Shown piece by piece: positions 36,962-47,825 of a stretch of DNA of 64,000 nucleotides (its first letter is position 1; every line of letters starts with the position of its first letter). The translations under genes were made by a program, and so were the position numbers. Source of the DNA: an uncultured Lachnospiraceae bacterium (GTDB taxonomy: Bacteria; Bacillota; Clostridia; Lachnospirales; Lachnospiraceae); assembly GCA_947626795.1 (NCBI GenBank), contig CANQTH010000004.1, positions 1-64,000 on the forward strand, written 5' to 3'. Below the pieces are notes generated by a model. That model saw nothing but the letters and a program-made list of their open reading frames with translations, made no database searches and had not been told where the DNA came from.

Positions 36962-37299
36962 ACGACTTCTTTCCCAGGGCCTTCCAGGCGTTTCCCCAAA
37001 AAGTGATCCCTGACCTTAAAATCCCCGGTCTTCCGGTATACGTCCAAGACGATCTCCCCGGCCAAATCCAGCGCGTTGTCATACCCCTTGTCCACGCCCA
37101 CCACGACAAGATCCTCCTTGGGATAATATCTCTGCCGCAGCTCCCACGCGGGAATGATGTCCAAAAGGTTCCCCGGGACGCTTCCAAGGGCGATCACATA
37201 GACATCCCACTGCCTGACATTGTGGAGGATCTTCCACTTCACGGCCTTCGCGTTCCCGCCAATGCCCGCCCCCACGTAAAAATCCTTATGCCAAACCAT
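36949..37299 (-). CDS. Conserved hypothetical protein
   Basis: Plausible 116-aa ORF starting MVWHKDFYVGAGIGGNAKAVKWKI; RBS GGGAAGGGAAAG; overlaps DUF2953 gene. Confidence 0.6.
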   Translation of the reverse strand: MVWHKDFYVGAGIGGNAKAVKWKILHNVRQWDVYVIALGSVPGNLLDIIPAWELRQRYYPKEDLVVVGVDKGYDNALDLAGEIVLDVYRKTGDFKVRDHFLGKRLEGPGKEVVWES

Positions 37300-37335
37300 C
37301 TTCCCTTTCCCTTCTTCCCGGTTCAAGACTTTCAA

Positions 37336-37365
37336 GATAAAAGACGCCCATCCTGCGGGCGCCTT
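37336..37365 (-). terminator. Intrinsic terminator downstream of NUDIX gene
   Basis: GGCGCCC/GGGCGTC stem, TTTTAT on minus strand. Confidence 0.6.
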
Positions 37366-37414
37366 CTCCTGCGTATGGCCGACACGCCAAGGGACGCGTT
37401 CTTTTCGCGTCTCC

Positions 37415-37867
37415 CTAATAATATTTCCTGCTGCCCCAGAGATTGCTTTTTTTCAGATCCAGATACTCGGCGTATGCCTTTTCCAGAATCTGCTTCTCGT
37501 TCGCGAAACGGAGCAGATGGTACGCCTCATGGTATTTGTAATATCCAGAATCAAAAAAAAATTCTTCCCGTTGTGGTTTGCTGTAGTAACTGTCCGCCAT
37601 CATAAGATACCAATGCACGTCCTTTTCCACCGTGTCTTCCGGCACGGTGAACGTGTACTGGCTCTTCCCGATATATTTTATGATCAGGGCGTCTACCCCC
37701 GTCTCTTCAAATACTTCCCGCGACGCCGTATCCCGATATTCCTCCCCCGGCTCAACAGTCCCTTTCGGAAGCACCCAGCCCTCATATTTGTTCTTGTAAT
37801 TTTTATATAAAAGCAAAATCTTCCCACGAAATATTACCACACCACCACAACTCGTTGCTTCAATCAT
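37415..37867 (-). CDS. NUDIX hydrolase
   Basis: LPKGTVEPGEEYRDTASREVFEETGVDA Nudix box. Confidence 0.93.
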   Translation of the reverse strand: MIEATSCGGVVIFRGKILLLYKNYKNKYEGWVLPKGTVEPGEEYRDTASREVFEETGVDALIIKYIGKSQYTFTVPEDTVEKDVHWYLMMADSYYSKPQREEFFFDSGYYKYHEAYHLLRFANEKQILEKAYAEYLDLKKSNLWGSRKYY

Positions 37868-37947
37868 TGCAATACCTCCTGATGTGGTCTTTAATAGAAC
37901 TTGAGAACAGTATACCCCTTTTTCGCGCTTCTTGCAAGAATTTTCTG

Positions 37948-39393
37948 TCATTGGCCAAAATATCGGTCGAACACCTGCTTTGCCGCCGGGACTGCCACGG
38001 AGCTTCCCGAGCCGCCGTTCTCAACGATCACGGTCACGGCGATCGTCCCTTTTTCCGCCGTAGACGCATAGCCCGTGAACCAGGCGTGGCTCTCTCCCTT
38101 GTTGTTGCTAAATTCCGCCGATCCCGTTTTCCCGGCCGCCTGGTAGATCTGCCCGCTCAGCGCCGAGCCTGTCCCCTCGCTTACCACGAGCGACAGAAAC
38201 TCCTGCATCTTCGCGGCCTCTTCCGGCCCAAGCAGCGTCCGGTACTGGGACGGGGCGTACTCTTTCACCGTGACCCCCTTGTAATTTTCCGTATGGTCGA
38301 TGACATAGGGCTTCATCAGGACCCCCTGGTTGGCGATCGCGGCCGTGACCATCGCCATATGCATCGGCGTCACGAGCGTCTTTCCCTGCCCGATCGCCGT
38401 CTGAGCCACTTCCTCGTCGGTCGACCCGGCGTCCAGCTCAAATCTGCTGCTCTTATATGGATAGGCGATTGGAAGATCCTCCTCAAACAAAAGGCTCTTG
38501 CAGAATTTGGCGAACGCCGCCCGATCCAGGCCAAGCCCGATGTTGGCGTACGAGGTATTGCAGGATTTCGCAAAAGATTCCTCCAGCCCCTCCGTCCCGT
38601 GGACCGAATTTTCATAACAGTGGATCTCCGTCGATCCTACGGTGATGCTCCCCGTGCATTCATGCGTATAATTCTGGTAATCGGGATTCTCCCGCAGATA
38701 CTCTAACGTCGTCAGGATCTTGAAGGTGGACCCGGGCGGGTAAAGCCCCTGCGTCGCCCGGTTCACGAGAACCGAATTGTCGCCGTCTGTATCGGCTATG
38801 ATGCCGTCCCATTCCGAAGCTATCGTATTGGGATCGAAATCCGGCTTGGAGACCATCGTCAGGATCTTCCCGGTGGACGGCTCCAGCGCGACGATCGCCC
38901 CGCGGCGGTCCCCAAGCGCCTGGTAAGCCGCCTCCTGCAGCCCCTGATCCAGCGTCGTGACGATGTTGTCGCCCTGGTTCTTATCCCCCTTTAAGCCGTT
39001 CACCGCCTGCTCTAAGAAAAACGCGTGGGAGCGCAGCAAGTTGAAATTCCCGAACGACTCGATCCCGGACTTCCCGTTGCTGTCGTAGCCCACGGCATGG
39101 GCGAACATATTTCCATACGGATAATACCGCGTCTCGCTCCCGTCTTCCCCCACCACGGTCTGCGCCAGCGTTTTCCCGTCGGCGGAACGGATCTCGCCCC
39201 GTACGACGTGTTCCGAAAACGTATTCAGCCTGGCGTTGTACGGGCTGTTGATAAAATCCTCGCTGCGGAACACCTGGAAATATGCGAAATATCCCATCAG
39301 GGAAATAAAGATCCCGACAAACAGATACGTGATGACGGCAAACTCCCGGTTATTCGATGTCCTGGACTTTCGTTCCGTGGATCGTCTTTTCAT
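37948..39393 (-). CDS. Penicillin-binding protein, class B transpeptidase (PbpA/FtsI-like)
   Basis: LYPPGSTFKILTTLEYL (SxxK), AKTGSAEF (KTG), KSCNTSYANIG (SxN). Confidence 0.94.
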   Translation of the reverse strand: MKRRSTERKSRTSNNREFAVITYLFVGIFISLMGYFAYFQVFRSEDFINSPYNARLNTFSEHVVRGEIRSADGKTLAQTVVGEDGSETRYYPYGNMFAHAVGYDSNGKSGIESFGNFNLLRSHAFFLEQAVNGLKGDKNQGDNIVTTLDQGLQEAAYQALGDRRGAIVALEPSTGKILTMVSKPDFDPNTIASEWDGIIADTDGDNSVLVNRATQGLYPPGSTFKILTTLEYLRENPDYQNYTHECTGSITVGSTEIHCYENSVHGTEGLEESFAKSCNTSYANIGLGLDRAAFAKFCKSLLFEEDLPIAYPYKSSRFELDAGSTDEEVAQTAIGQGKTLVTPMHMAMVTAAIANQGVLMKPYVIDHTENYKGVTVKEYAPSQYRTLLGPEEAAKMQEFLSLVVSEGTGSALSGQIYQAAGKTGSAEFSNNKGESHAWFTGYASTAEKGTIAVTVIVENGGSGSSVAVPAAKQVFDRYFGQ

Positions 39394-40834
39394 GAGACTT
39401 TATCCTCCCTTTCCGCTTCCCTGCGCGTTTCTTCGGAGCCTTCTCCCGTTCCGGCGCGCCGCCTCCCGCGCGCCCTTCCGCTTCCAGACGGGCGGCCCTG
39501 CCTCGCTTTGGCCGCCGCTCTTCTTCCTCAAGCGCGCGCTCCCGCATCAGGTACAGCCCCTGGATCACCGCGAAAATGATGAGCGTGCTTAACAGCGAGC
39601 TGCCTCCATAGCTGACGAGCGGCAGCGTGACGCCCGTAGACGGGATAAATTTGATGTCGCCCCCGACCGAAAGGAAGATCTGGAAACCGTAGATCGTCCC
39701 CAATCCCAGCGCCACCAGCTTGTAAAAGAAATCTTTCATCTGCATCGCGATGTTTAAGAACATCAAAAAGCAGCTCACGCACACCAGGATCAGGCAGATG
39801 GCGAAGATCCCGCCCAATTCCTCCGATATCGCCGAGAAGATGAAGTCCTGCTTCACTTCCGGGATCTTATACGGCATCCCCTGGTTCAGCCCCATGCCGA
39901 ACCAGCCGCCCGTCCCAATGGCGAAGAGGGAATTGGAGATCTGGTTCCCCTCGTTCTCAAAAACAGCGAGCGGATCCTGCCACGCCACCACGCGCACCCT
40001 GACGTGGTTAAATAAAAAATACGCCACGACGGAGGCCGCGGCCCCGGCAAGCAGCCCCCCGGCAAAATAATACAGCTTGCGCGTCGCCACGTAAAGCATC
40101 ACCATGTAGGCGACAAAGAAGATCAATGCTGCGCCAAGATCACGGGACAGCACCAGGATGACTACGTGCAGCCCCGCGACCGCCGTCGCCTTCACCACCT
40201 GCGCGAACTCCGTGGACTCATAGAACATGGACGCCACAAAAAACACGAAAATGATCTTGATGAACTCCGACGGCTGGACGGAGATCCCGGCCACTGAGAA
40301 CGACAGTTTCGCCCCGTGGGAAACCGCTCCAAGCACCGCCACCACGCCAAGCAGCGTGATCCCCAAAAGCGCGTAGAGCCAGGACAGATTGCGGAACGCC
40401 CTGACCCGGCTGACCGAGAACGGGATCAGCAGCGTAAGGGCCGCCGAGATCACGGCGATCCAGAACTGCTTGACGGCGTGGTCATACGAAAGCCTCGTGA
40501 GCATGACAAACCCGATGCACATCAGCATGCACATATTGTTCACCACGAGCTTCGAGGCCCTCCGGTAAAAAATCCCGTAGCATAGCTGTATCGCCGCGAA
40601 GAATGCGGCCTGCTCTAAGTAAAATTTCAGCAGGTCGACATTTTTCGTGGACAAAAAAAGCACCGCATAGGCGTTTAGGTGGAACAGATACAGGTAAATG
40701 ACCTGCTTGCGGAACTTCCATGCCTGGTCTTCCGGGTCCACATCCCGCCTCAACGCGGAAAAACATTGGTACGTATACAACGCGAACAGGATGATCATCG
40801 TATATTTCGATAATTCTGTGATCAAATGCACCAT
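39350..40834 (-). CDS. FtsW/RodA/SpoVE family SEDS protein
   Basis: Polytopic; VSYGGSSLLSTLIIFAVIQGL; LGAALIFFVAYMVMLYVAT. Confidence 0.93.
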   Translation of the reverse strand: MVHLITELSKYTMIILFALYTYQCFSALRRDVDPEDQAWKFRKQVIYLYLFHLNAYAVLFLSTKNVDLLKFYLEQAAFFAAIQLCYGIFYRRASKLVVNNMCMLMCIGFVMLTRLSYDHAVKQFWIAVISAALTLLIPFSVSRVRAFRNLSWLYALLGITLLGVVAVLGAVSHGAKLSFSVAGISVQPSEFIKIIFVFFVASMFYESTEFAQVVKATAVAGLHVVILVLSRDLGAALIFFVAYMVMLYVATRKLYYFAGGLLAGAAASVVAYFLFNHVRVRVVAWQDPLAVFENEGNQISNSLFAIGTGGWFGMGLNQGMPYKIPEVKQDFIFSAISEELGGIFAICLILVCVSCFLMFLNIAMQMKDFFYKLVALGLGTIYGFQIFLSVGGDIKFIPSTGVTLPLVSYGGSSLLSTLIIFAVIQGLYLMRERALEEEERRPKRGRAARLEAEGRAGGGAPEREKAPKKRAGKRKGRIKSHEKTIHGTKVQDIE

Positions 40835-40836
40835 GG

Positions 40837-43170
40837 TTATTCGACTCCTCGCTTCCAGTGGCCGTTGGTATAATCCGTCAGGTAGCCCTCCCGGCTGACC
40901 GTCCCCGTCCGAACCGCTTCCCTGTAATAGGCGAATACCCGCTCCATTTCCCGCCCGCCCTCAAACGTGAACGACATCCTCACGCCTGCGGGCGCAAGCG
41001 CGCTGACCTCCCCGTAATGGTGCAGCAGGGAAAGCGGGCTGGCGTTATAAATGACGTTATGGCAGCCCCGGCAGCGGTTCCTCACCGGGAACTGCTTGCC
41101 GCAGCGGTCTTTCAGGAAAAGGACGCCCTCGCGCCCGTCGCAGCCCATCGTATTCTTGCGCAGGCACTGCGCGCTCACCATCAGCGGCTGACGCCCGTAG
41201 ACGAGCAGTTCCCCGCCCGCGCAGCCCCGCCGCCTTAACTCTTTTCCGTTCAGCTCGGCCGGGAGCGCGCAATGCCCTAAACGAAGCCCCAACAGGCCCC
41301 GGGCGGCTTCCTGGGAATACGCGTACAGGCCCTGGTCTCCCTGGATGCGGGACGCGTCTACGCCCATTTCCCCTAAGAACCCAAGCCCGTCGTAATTCCG
41401 CGCCAGATAGCCGTCCGGCCCGGCTTCCCGGATCTTTTGCCAATTGCGAAAGAACCAGGACGCCTCCTCCATGCGGAACACATAGGGAAGGGCTAAGCAG
41501 CATTCCTTCCCGGCCTCGCGCGCCCGTTTCACACGGGACGCCAGCTGCGGCCCGAAATCTTCCTGCGGAAGCATGGAACTCTCCAGATACACGCGCCTCA
41601 CTTCCGGCTGCCGCAAAACGAACGAGAACTGCTCTTCCGTCTCCGTCAGGACACGGAGCGCGATCCGCCCGTTTTCCGCATCCGTTCCGCCTGTTCCCAG
41701 TTCCGTCACAGCCGCGCAGGCATCCGTGCCGCGCGCGCCTTCCGCCTCCGCCACAGCCGTGCATGAGGCTGCTTCCGTATCCGTTCCGCCTGTTCCCAGT
41801 TCCGTCACAGCCGCGCAGGCATCCGTTCCGCGCGCACCTTCCGCCTCCGCCACGGCCGTGCCCTGCTTCCTGCGGTACCCGTCCAGGACCGCCTCTTCCA
41901 GCCGCCTTATGGCTTCCCGCCTAAGGCGTTTCAAGTCCCCGGCAGGCAGGAAAACATCCCCGTCCAGCTCCACATCCAGCGTCTCAAACTCAAACGGCGT
42001 ATCCCCGGTCTTCCCGATCTTGTCCCGGACCGTCCCGGCCGTGAGCGGCTGGCTGGACGCAGCCTGCACGCGTGCGCCTTCCGCCTCCGCTTCTATCCCC
42101 TGGTATTCTAGCACAAGCCGCGCAGGATTTTCTTGGGAAAGTCTTAAGATTCCCTTTATTTTTTCTTTTTTTTCCGGGAAATCCCAGAGCTTTTGCCGTT
42201 CCCTGCGCTCATAGGAAGGCTTTTGGGACGCGGCCATCTGCCTTCCGTTGCGCCGCGCATAATATCCGTCGGTAAACCCGCAGCGGCTGCCCAGGCCAAG
42301 CAGCGCGCGCCTGTCCTCCTCCGACACGCGGTATTCCGCTTCTGGATCCGCCTCGTACCTGTCCATGTACTTCCGGTAGATCGCCGTGACCCCGGCCGCA
42401 TACTCCGCCTGCTTCATCCGGCCTTCGATCTTAAACGAGTACACCCCGCTCTTTGCCATCTGCGGGATTAAATCTATCGCGCACAGGTCTTTTAGGCTTA
42501 ACAGGTAATCCCCCTGCTTTTTCCCTCGCCCCGCCTCCTCTGCGCCGTCCAAGATCCGATAAGGCAGGCGGCAGGGCTGGGCGCACCTGCCCCGGTTGCC
42601 GCTCCTTCCCCCGATCATGCTGCTCAAGAGGCATTGCCCGGAATAACAATAACAGAGAGCCCCATGCACAAAGCTCTCAATCTCCGCTCCCGTCTTCTTA
42701 TGAATATCCGCGATCTCCGCAAGGGAAAGCTCCCGCGCCGTCACGATCCGGCTGCATCCCGCGTCCAAAAGAAGCCGCGCCCCGTACGCGCCCGTGACGC
42801 CCATCTGCGTGCTGGCGTGTATGGGAAGCTCCGGAAAATGCGCGCGGATCGTGCGCAAGACCCCCATGTCCTGCACAATGGCCGCGTCCAGCCCCGCCTC
42901 GTAAAGCGGGCCTAAAAACTCCGGCAGCTCCTGAATCTCCTTATCCTTCAACAACGTGTTCACCGCGAGGTAAAGCCGCTTCCCGCGCAGGTGCAGGTAA
43001 TCGATCGCCTCTAACAGCTCTTCCTCCGTGAAATTCACGGCATACGCCCGCGCGCCAAACTTGCTCCCCGCCGCGTACACCGCGTCCGCCCCCGCGCCCG
43101 CGACGGCCTTTAAGATGCCGAACGACCCCGCCGGGGACAAAAGCTCTAATTTCCTGCCCTGCCTGTCCAT
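40837..43170 (-). CDS. U32 family peptidase with DUF3656 and duplicated linker
   Basis: ELLSPAGSFGILKAVAGAGADAVYAAGSKFGARAYA; NRGRCAQPCRLPYRI; YSFKIEGRMKQAEYAAGV. Confidence 0.93.
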   Translation of the reverse strand: MDRQGRKLELLSPAGSFGILKAVAGAGADAVYAAGSKFGARAYAVNFTEEELLEAIDYLHLRGKRLYLAVNTLLKDKEIQELPEFLGPLYEAGLDAAIVQDMGVLRTIRAHFPELPIHASTQMGVTGAYGARLLLDAGCSRIVTARELSLAEIADIHKKTGAEIESFVHGALCYCYSGQCLLSSMIGGRSGNRGRCAQPCRLPYRILDGAEEAGRGKKQGDYLLSLKDLCAIDLIPQMAKSGVYSFKIEGRMKQAEYAAGVTAIYRKYMDRYEADPEAEYRVSEEDRRALLGLGSRCGFTDGYYARRNGRQMAASQKPSYERRERQKLWDFPEKKEKIKGILRLSQENPARLVLEYQGIEAEAEGARVQAASSQPLTAGTVRDKIGKTGDTPFEFETLDVELDGDVFLPAGDLKRLRREAIRRLEEAVLDGYRRKQGTAVAEAEGARGTDACAAVTELGTGGTDTEAASCTAVAEAEGARGTDACAAVTELGTGGTDAENGRIALRVLTETEEQFSFVLRQPEVRRVYLESSMLPQEDFGPQLASRVKRAREAGKECCLALPYVFRMEEASWFFRNWQKIREAGPDGYLARNYDGLGFLGEMGVDASRIQGDQGLYAYSQEAARGLLGLRLGHCALPAELNGKELRRRGCAGGELLVYGRQPLMVSAQCLRKNTMGCDGREGVLFLKDRCGKQFPVRNRCRGCHNVIYNASPLSLLHHYGEVSALAPAGVRMSFTFEGGREMERVFAYYREAVRTGTVSREGYLTDYTNGHWKRGVE

Positions 43171-43173
43171 ACG

Positions 43174-43674
43174 CTATCCCTTGCTTTTCTTCGCGCTCCC
43201 TTTCACCATTTCCGTGCTGGCGCCCGCGTCGCCCTTTTCCCCGACCGGAGCCTGCCCCTTCACTTTCCCTAAAAGCGCGTCCTCCAAAGCCGCCTCCAGC
43301 TTCGCCTTGTTCAAGAGCAGCTCCCGGTTCTCACGCTCTAAGTCCGTCGTCGCCTTATCGCTGCTCTCCTCCTTGATCTGGGCCGAGATCAGCTCGTGCT
43401 TCAGCTCATAGATCTCCTTGTCCCGATCCTTCAAGTCCTGCTCCAGGCGCTCGGCCTGCTCCTTCGCCTTAAAATAATCGTCCGCGATATTCAGCTCCAC
43501 CAGCGTCGCCTTCATATCCATCGGGAAGCGCCGGAACTGCTCCATCTCGTTAAATTCGTTGATCTTATTATTAATATAATTCGCGACTTTCTGCAGATAA
43601 TTCTCACTTTCGTAACCGCTTAACGTGTAAATCTTCCCGCCGATCAAAACATCGGCATTGGTCTTCGTCGACAT
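43174..43674 (-). CDS. zapA: Cell division protein ZapA
   Basis: ADVLIGGKIYTLSGYESENYLQKVANYINNKINEF; C-terminal coiled coil. Confidence 0.88.
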   Translation of the reverse strand: MSTKTNADVLIGGKIYTLSGYESENYLQKVANYINNKINEFNEMEQFRRFPMDMKATLVELNIADDYFKAKEQAERLEQDLKDRDKEIYELKHELISAQIKEESSDKATTDLERENRELLLNKAKLEAALEDALLGKVKGQAPVGEKGDAGASTEMVKGSAKKSKG

Positions 43675-43806
43675 AACCCATCCTCTCCCGGTATCCTGCC
43701 CGCGTCCTTCGCGCCGCGGCGTCTTCCATTCCTTCTTCCGCAACGGCGCATTCCCGCCCGCTGCGTCTCTTCTTCCATTATAACGATTTCCCGCAGAAAA
43801 ACAATA

Positions 43807-44808
43807 CTATTTTGCAATTCCAAAATGCCGGTACGCAAAATCCGTCACGACGCGCCCCTTGGGCGTGCGGTTGATGAAGCCGTTTTTCACGAGATAAGGC
43901 TCGTACACGTCCTCGATCGTCCCGGAATCCTCGCCCAACGCCGCCGAGAGTGTGTCAAGCCCCACCGGGCCTCCCTGGAACTTCTCGATCATCGTCGTCA
44001 AGATGTTCCGGTCATTCTGGTCTAAGCCAAGCTTGTCCACCTCCAGCAGATCCAGGGCGAACGCGGCGACCTCCTTCGTAACTTTCCCGTCGTATTTCAC
44101 CTGCGCGAAATCGCGCACCCGCTTTAGCAGGCGGTTCGCAAGCCTCGGCGTCCCGCGCGAGCGCCTTGCCAGCTCGAACGCGCCTTCCCCGTCGATCTCA
44201 ACTTCCAGCTTCCTGGCGGAATGGAGGATGATGGACTTTAATTCCTCCGGGCTGTAAAATTCCAGATGCTGCACCACGCCGAATCGGTCGCGCAAAGGCG
44301 CCGACAAGAGGCCCGCCCGCGTCGTCGCGCCCACCAGCGTAAAATGGGGCAGATCCAGGCGGATGGAACGCGCCGACGTCCCTTTTCCGATCATGATGTC
44401 GATCGCGTAATCCTCCATGGCCGGGTAAAGCACTTCCTCCACCTGGCGGTTGAGCCTGTGGATCTCGTCCACGAACAGGACGTCCCCTTCCTTTAAGCCG
44501 CTTAAAACGGCGGCCATCTCCCCCGGCTTCCCGATCGCCGGGCCGGAAGTGACCTTCATATGCACGCCCATCTCATTGGCGATGATCCCCGCCAGCGTAG
44601 TCTTCCCAAGCCCCGGCGGCCCGTAGAACAGCACATGGTCCAGCGGCTCCTTGCGCTGCTTCGCCGCCTCGATATATACCTTTAATGTTTGTTTCGTTTT
44701 TTCCTGCCCGATATATTCTTCCAGGCACTGCGGCCGCAAGCCCGTCTCAAGGCCCCGGTCTTCCTCCTGTATCTGGGTGGAGATCACTCGTTTTTCCATG
44801 GAATACAA
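43807..44808 (-). CDS. ruvB: Holliday junction branch migration helicase RuvB
   Basis: [52 protein letters not shown]. Confidence 0.97.
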   Translation of the reverse strand: MYSMEKRVISTQIQEEDRGLETGLRPQCLEEYIGQEKTKQTLKVYIEAAKQRKEPLDHVLFYGPPGLGKTTLAGIIANEMGVHMKVTSGPAIGKPGEMAAVLSGLKEGDVLFVDEIHRLNRQVEEVLYPAMEDYAIDIMIGKGTSARSIRLDLPHFTLVGATTRAGLLSAPLRDRFGVVQHLEFYSPEELKSIILHSARKLEVEIDGEGAFELARRSRGTPRLANRLLKRVRDFAQVKYDGKVTKEVAAFALDLLEVDKLGLDQNDRNILTTMIEKFQGGPVGLDTLSAALGEDSGTIEDVYEPYLVKNGFINRTPKGRVVTDFAYRHFGIAK

Positions 44809-44821
44809 TCCTTCCCGCGCC

Positions 44822-45433
44822 TTACAAGGACGACATCTGCCTGAGGGCTTCCTTCAATACTTCCTCCACCGTCATGTCCGGGGCAATCTCTATGCCGTTT
44901 ACCGCCTTTAACGCCTCCGATGAGGAATAGCCCAGGGCGGCCAGCGCCTGGACCGCGTCGCCCCGCACGCCCGACATGGCGTCCGCCTGCCGCTGCCCCG
45001 CCTGCCCCAGCCGCTTCTCCAGCGTGTCCTCCAGGCTCAGCTTGTCCTTGAGTTCCAGGATGAGGCGCTGCGCCGTCTTGTTCCCGATCCCCGGCGCCTT
45101 CGCGATGGCTTTCGCGTCCTCCCCCAGGACGGCGAACCGCAGCTCGTCCGGCGTCAGGACCGCCAGGATGGCAAGCGCGCCCTTCGGCCCGATCCCGCTG
45201 ACGCCAAGCATCATCTGAAAGACCTCCAGGTCGTCCCTCGTCAAAAAGCCGTACAGCTCCATGGCGTCCTCTTTGATATGCAGGTAGGTATAGATCTTCA
45301 CCTCCTGCCCGATCTTCAAAAATTGATCCGTCATGCTCGCCGGGATATGGATCCGATACCCGACGCCATGCGCCTCCACGACGGCCACGCCCTCCCAGAT
45401 CTCAGCCAGCTCTCCTTTTATATATGCGTACAT
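44822..45433 (-). CDS. ruvA: Holliday junction helicase subunit RuvA
   Basis: [47 protein letters not shown]. Confidence 0.96.
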   Translation of the reverse strand: MYAYIKGELAEIWEGVAVVEAHGVGYRIHIPASMTDQFLKIGQEVKIYTYLHIKEDAMELYGFLTRDDLEVFQMMLGVSGIGPKGALAILAVLTPDELRFAVLGEDAKAIAKAPGIGNKTAQRLILELKDKLSLEDTLEKRLGQAGQRQADAMSGVRGDAVQALAALGYSSSEALKAVNGIEIAPDMTVEEVLKEALRQMSSL

Positions 45434-46875
45434 GCTGCCTCTCCGTAAAAATAAAACCCCTTGCACTCCCGCAGCCTCACCGGGACGATCTTCCCGACCA
45501 GGTCCTTTGTCCCCGGGAAATGCACGATGTAATTATTGCCCATGCGCCCCGTCACAAGGGAGGCGTCCTGCTCGTTCACCTCTTCTGCCAGCACGGGAGC
45601 GACCTGCCCGACGAGCGCGCCCGCCCGCTTAGAAGACGCGCGCTGCACTTCTTCTAACAGGCGGCTGAAACGCTCCTTCGCCACGCCGTCCGGCACCTGC
45701 CCCTCCATCGAGGCGGCTGAAGTTCCCGTCCGTTTTGAGTAGAGGAACGTGAACGCGCTGTCAAACCCGACTCTTTTTACCACGTCCACCGTCTCTAAAA
45801 AATCTTCTTCCGTTTCCCCGGGGAATCCCACGATAATGTCCGTCGTCAGGGCGATATCCGGCATCTCCTCCCGGATCTTCCGAACGAGCGACAGATACTG
45901 CTCCTTGTCGTAATGACGGTTCATCGCCTTTAAGATGCGGCTGCTGCCCGACTGCAAGGGAAGGTGGAGATGCCTGCATATCTTTTTCGATCTTGCCATC
46001 GTGCGGATCAGCTCGTCCGAGAGATCCTTTGGATGGGACGTCATAAAGCGGATCCGCTCGATCCCTTCTACCTTCTCAATTTCCGTAAGCAGCTCCGCGA
46101 ACGTGACAGGCTCTTCTAAGTTCTTCCCATAAGAATTGACGTTCTGCCCCAAAAGCATGACTTCCACCACGCCGTCCGCCGCCAGCCGCCCGACCTCCCG
46201 GATGATGTCCTTTGGGCTGCGGCTGCGTTCGCGCCCGCGCACATAAGGAACGATGCAATAGCTGCAGAAATTGTCGCACCCGAACATGATGTTGACGCCG
46301 GATTTGAAGGGATATTTCCGCTCCGCCGGAAGATCCTCCACAATCTCGCCCGCGTCCTCCCAAATGTCAACCACCATGCCATCCTGCTCAAAAGCGGTGT
46401 CCAGAAGCTCCGCGAATTTATAGATGTTATGCGTCCCGAACACCAGATCCACAAACCGATAGCTCTCCTGCAGCCTGCGCACCACGCCCGGCTCCTGCAT
46501 CATGCAGCCGCACAGCGCGATCTTCATATGGGGATGCTTCTTCTTGTAGGCGTTTAAATACCCAAGACGCCCCCAGACCTTGTTGTTGGCGTTTTCTCTC
46601 ACCGTGCAGGTATTGTAGACCACAAGATCCGCCTCCTCGCTGTCGGAAAGCTCGTAGCCCGCCGACGCCAGGATGCCGGAAAGCTTTTCGGAATCCCGCG
46701 CGTTCATCTGGCAGCCCATGTTAAATACGCAGGCCTTCGGCTTGCGCCCATGCCGCTTCTCAAATTCTTCTGTGTGCCGACGGCACCGCTCGATGAAATA
46801 ATACTGCCGCTCCGGCTCCTGCGCCGGGGGCTGCGGCTGCAGGCCTGCCCCGCAAAACTCTGTCTTCTGATCCAT
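45418..46875 (-). CDS. miaB: tRNA-2-methylthio-N6-dimethylallyladenosine synthase
   Basis: FNMGCQMNARDSEKLSGIL; GCDNFCSYCIVPYVRGRERSR radical-SAM; HLPLQSGSSRILKAMNRHY. Confidence 0.96.
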   Translation of the reverse strand: MDQKTEFCGAGLQPQPPAQEPERQYYFIERCRRHTEEFEKRHGRKPKACVFNMGCQMNARDSEKLSGILASAGYELSDSEEADLVVYNTCTVRENANNKVWGRLGYLNAYKKKHPHMKIALCGCMMQEPGVVRRLQESYRFVDLVFGTHNIYKFAELLDTAFEQDGMVVDIWEDAGEIVEDLPAERKYPFKSGVNIMFGCDNFCSYCIVPYVRGRERSRSPKDIIREVGRLAADGVVEVMLLGQNVNSYGKNLEEPVTFAELLTEIEKVEGIERIRFMTSHPKDLSDELIRTMARSKKICRHLHLPLQSGSSRILKAMNRHYDKEQYLSLVRKIREEMPDIALTTDIIVGFPGETEEDFLETVDVVKRVGFDSAFTFLYSKRTGTSAASMEGQVPDGVAKERFSRLLEEVQRASSKRAGALVGQVAPVLAEEVNEQDASLVTGRMGNNYIVHFPGTKDLVGKIVPVRLRECKGFYFYGEAACTHI

Positions 46876-46902
46876 ATCCTTAACCTTTCCAAAACTATAC
46901 GG

Positions 46903-47814
46903 TCACGCCAGGGCATAATCCTTGTATTTCGCGACTTCTTCCAAATACTTCTGCCCGATCATGCTGATCTGCACGCCTTTCCGCGCAAGATAGCCGATGG
47001 ACATCTTTTCCTCCGACTTCAAGCGGACGGCGCAGTAAATGCTCCCGTTCAATTCCTCGCAGATGATCCCGGAGCAGAGCGTGTAGCCGTTCAGCCCCAC
47101 CATGAGATTCAGCAGGGTCGCCCGGTCGTTCGCTTTGATCAGGCGCTTGTACTGGTATGTGCTAAGCACTTCCTCGGCGAAGTAAAACGAGTTGTACTCC
47201 CCCTGCTCAAACGACAGACAGGGATATTCCCTAAGATCCTCCAGCGACACTTCCCGCTCCGCCGCCAGCGGATGCCCCTTCCATAGATACGCATAGACGC
47301 CGCAGGACAAAAGCTCATGAAATTCCAAGTCGTATTCTTCGAATAATTTCGTCAGCACCTTGCGGTTAAAGTCATTCAGGTACAAGATCCCGATCTCGCT
47401 GCGGAAGTTCCTCACGTCCTCGATCACCTCGTGGGTCTTCGTCTCATGGATGGCAAACTCGTACTCGTCCATCCCGAACTGCTTGACCATCTCCACGAAC
47501 GCCTTAACGGCGAATGTATAATGCTGCATGGAAACGCTGAATTTCTTCTTCACATTCGCCTTTTCAATGTACCGCATCTCCAACAGGCCGTACTGCTCCA
47601 CGACCTGCCTCGCGTATCCAATAAATTCCTCCCCGTCCGGCGTCAGCGTGATCCCACTCTGGGAACGCTTGAAGATCTCGATCCCGATCTCCTTCTCCAA
47701 AGAGCGGATGGACGTCGACAAGCTGGGCTGAGAAATGAACAATTTTTTCGCCGCCTCGTTCAGCGAGCTTTCGCCCGCCACGGTGATCGCATATTTTAAT
47801 TGCATTAACGTCAT
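46903..47814 (-). CDS. LysR family transcriptional regulator
   Basis: MTLMQLKYAITVAGESSLNEAAKKLFISQPSLSTSIRSLEKEIGI. Confidence 0.93.
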   Translation of the reverse strand: MTLMQLKYAITVAGESSLNEAAKKLFISQPSLSTSIRSLEKEIGIEIFKRSQSGITLTPDGEEFIGYARQVVEQYGLLEMRYIEKANVKKKFSVSMQHYTFAVKAFVEMVKQFGMDEYEFAIHETKTHEVIEDVRNFRSEIGILYLNDFNRKVLTKLFEEYDLEFHELLSCGVYAYLWKGHPLAAEREVSLEDLREYPCLSFEQGEYNSFYFAEEVLSTYQYKRLIKANDRATLLNLMVGLNGYTLCSGIICEELNGSIYCAVRLKSEEKMSIGYLARKGVQISMIGQKYLEEVAKYKDYALA

Positions 47815-47825
47815 GTCTTTCTCTC

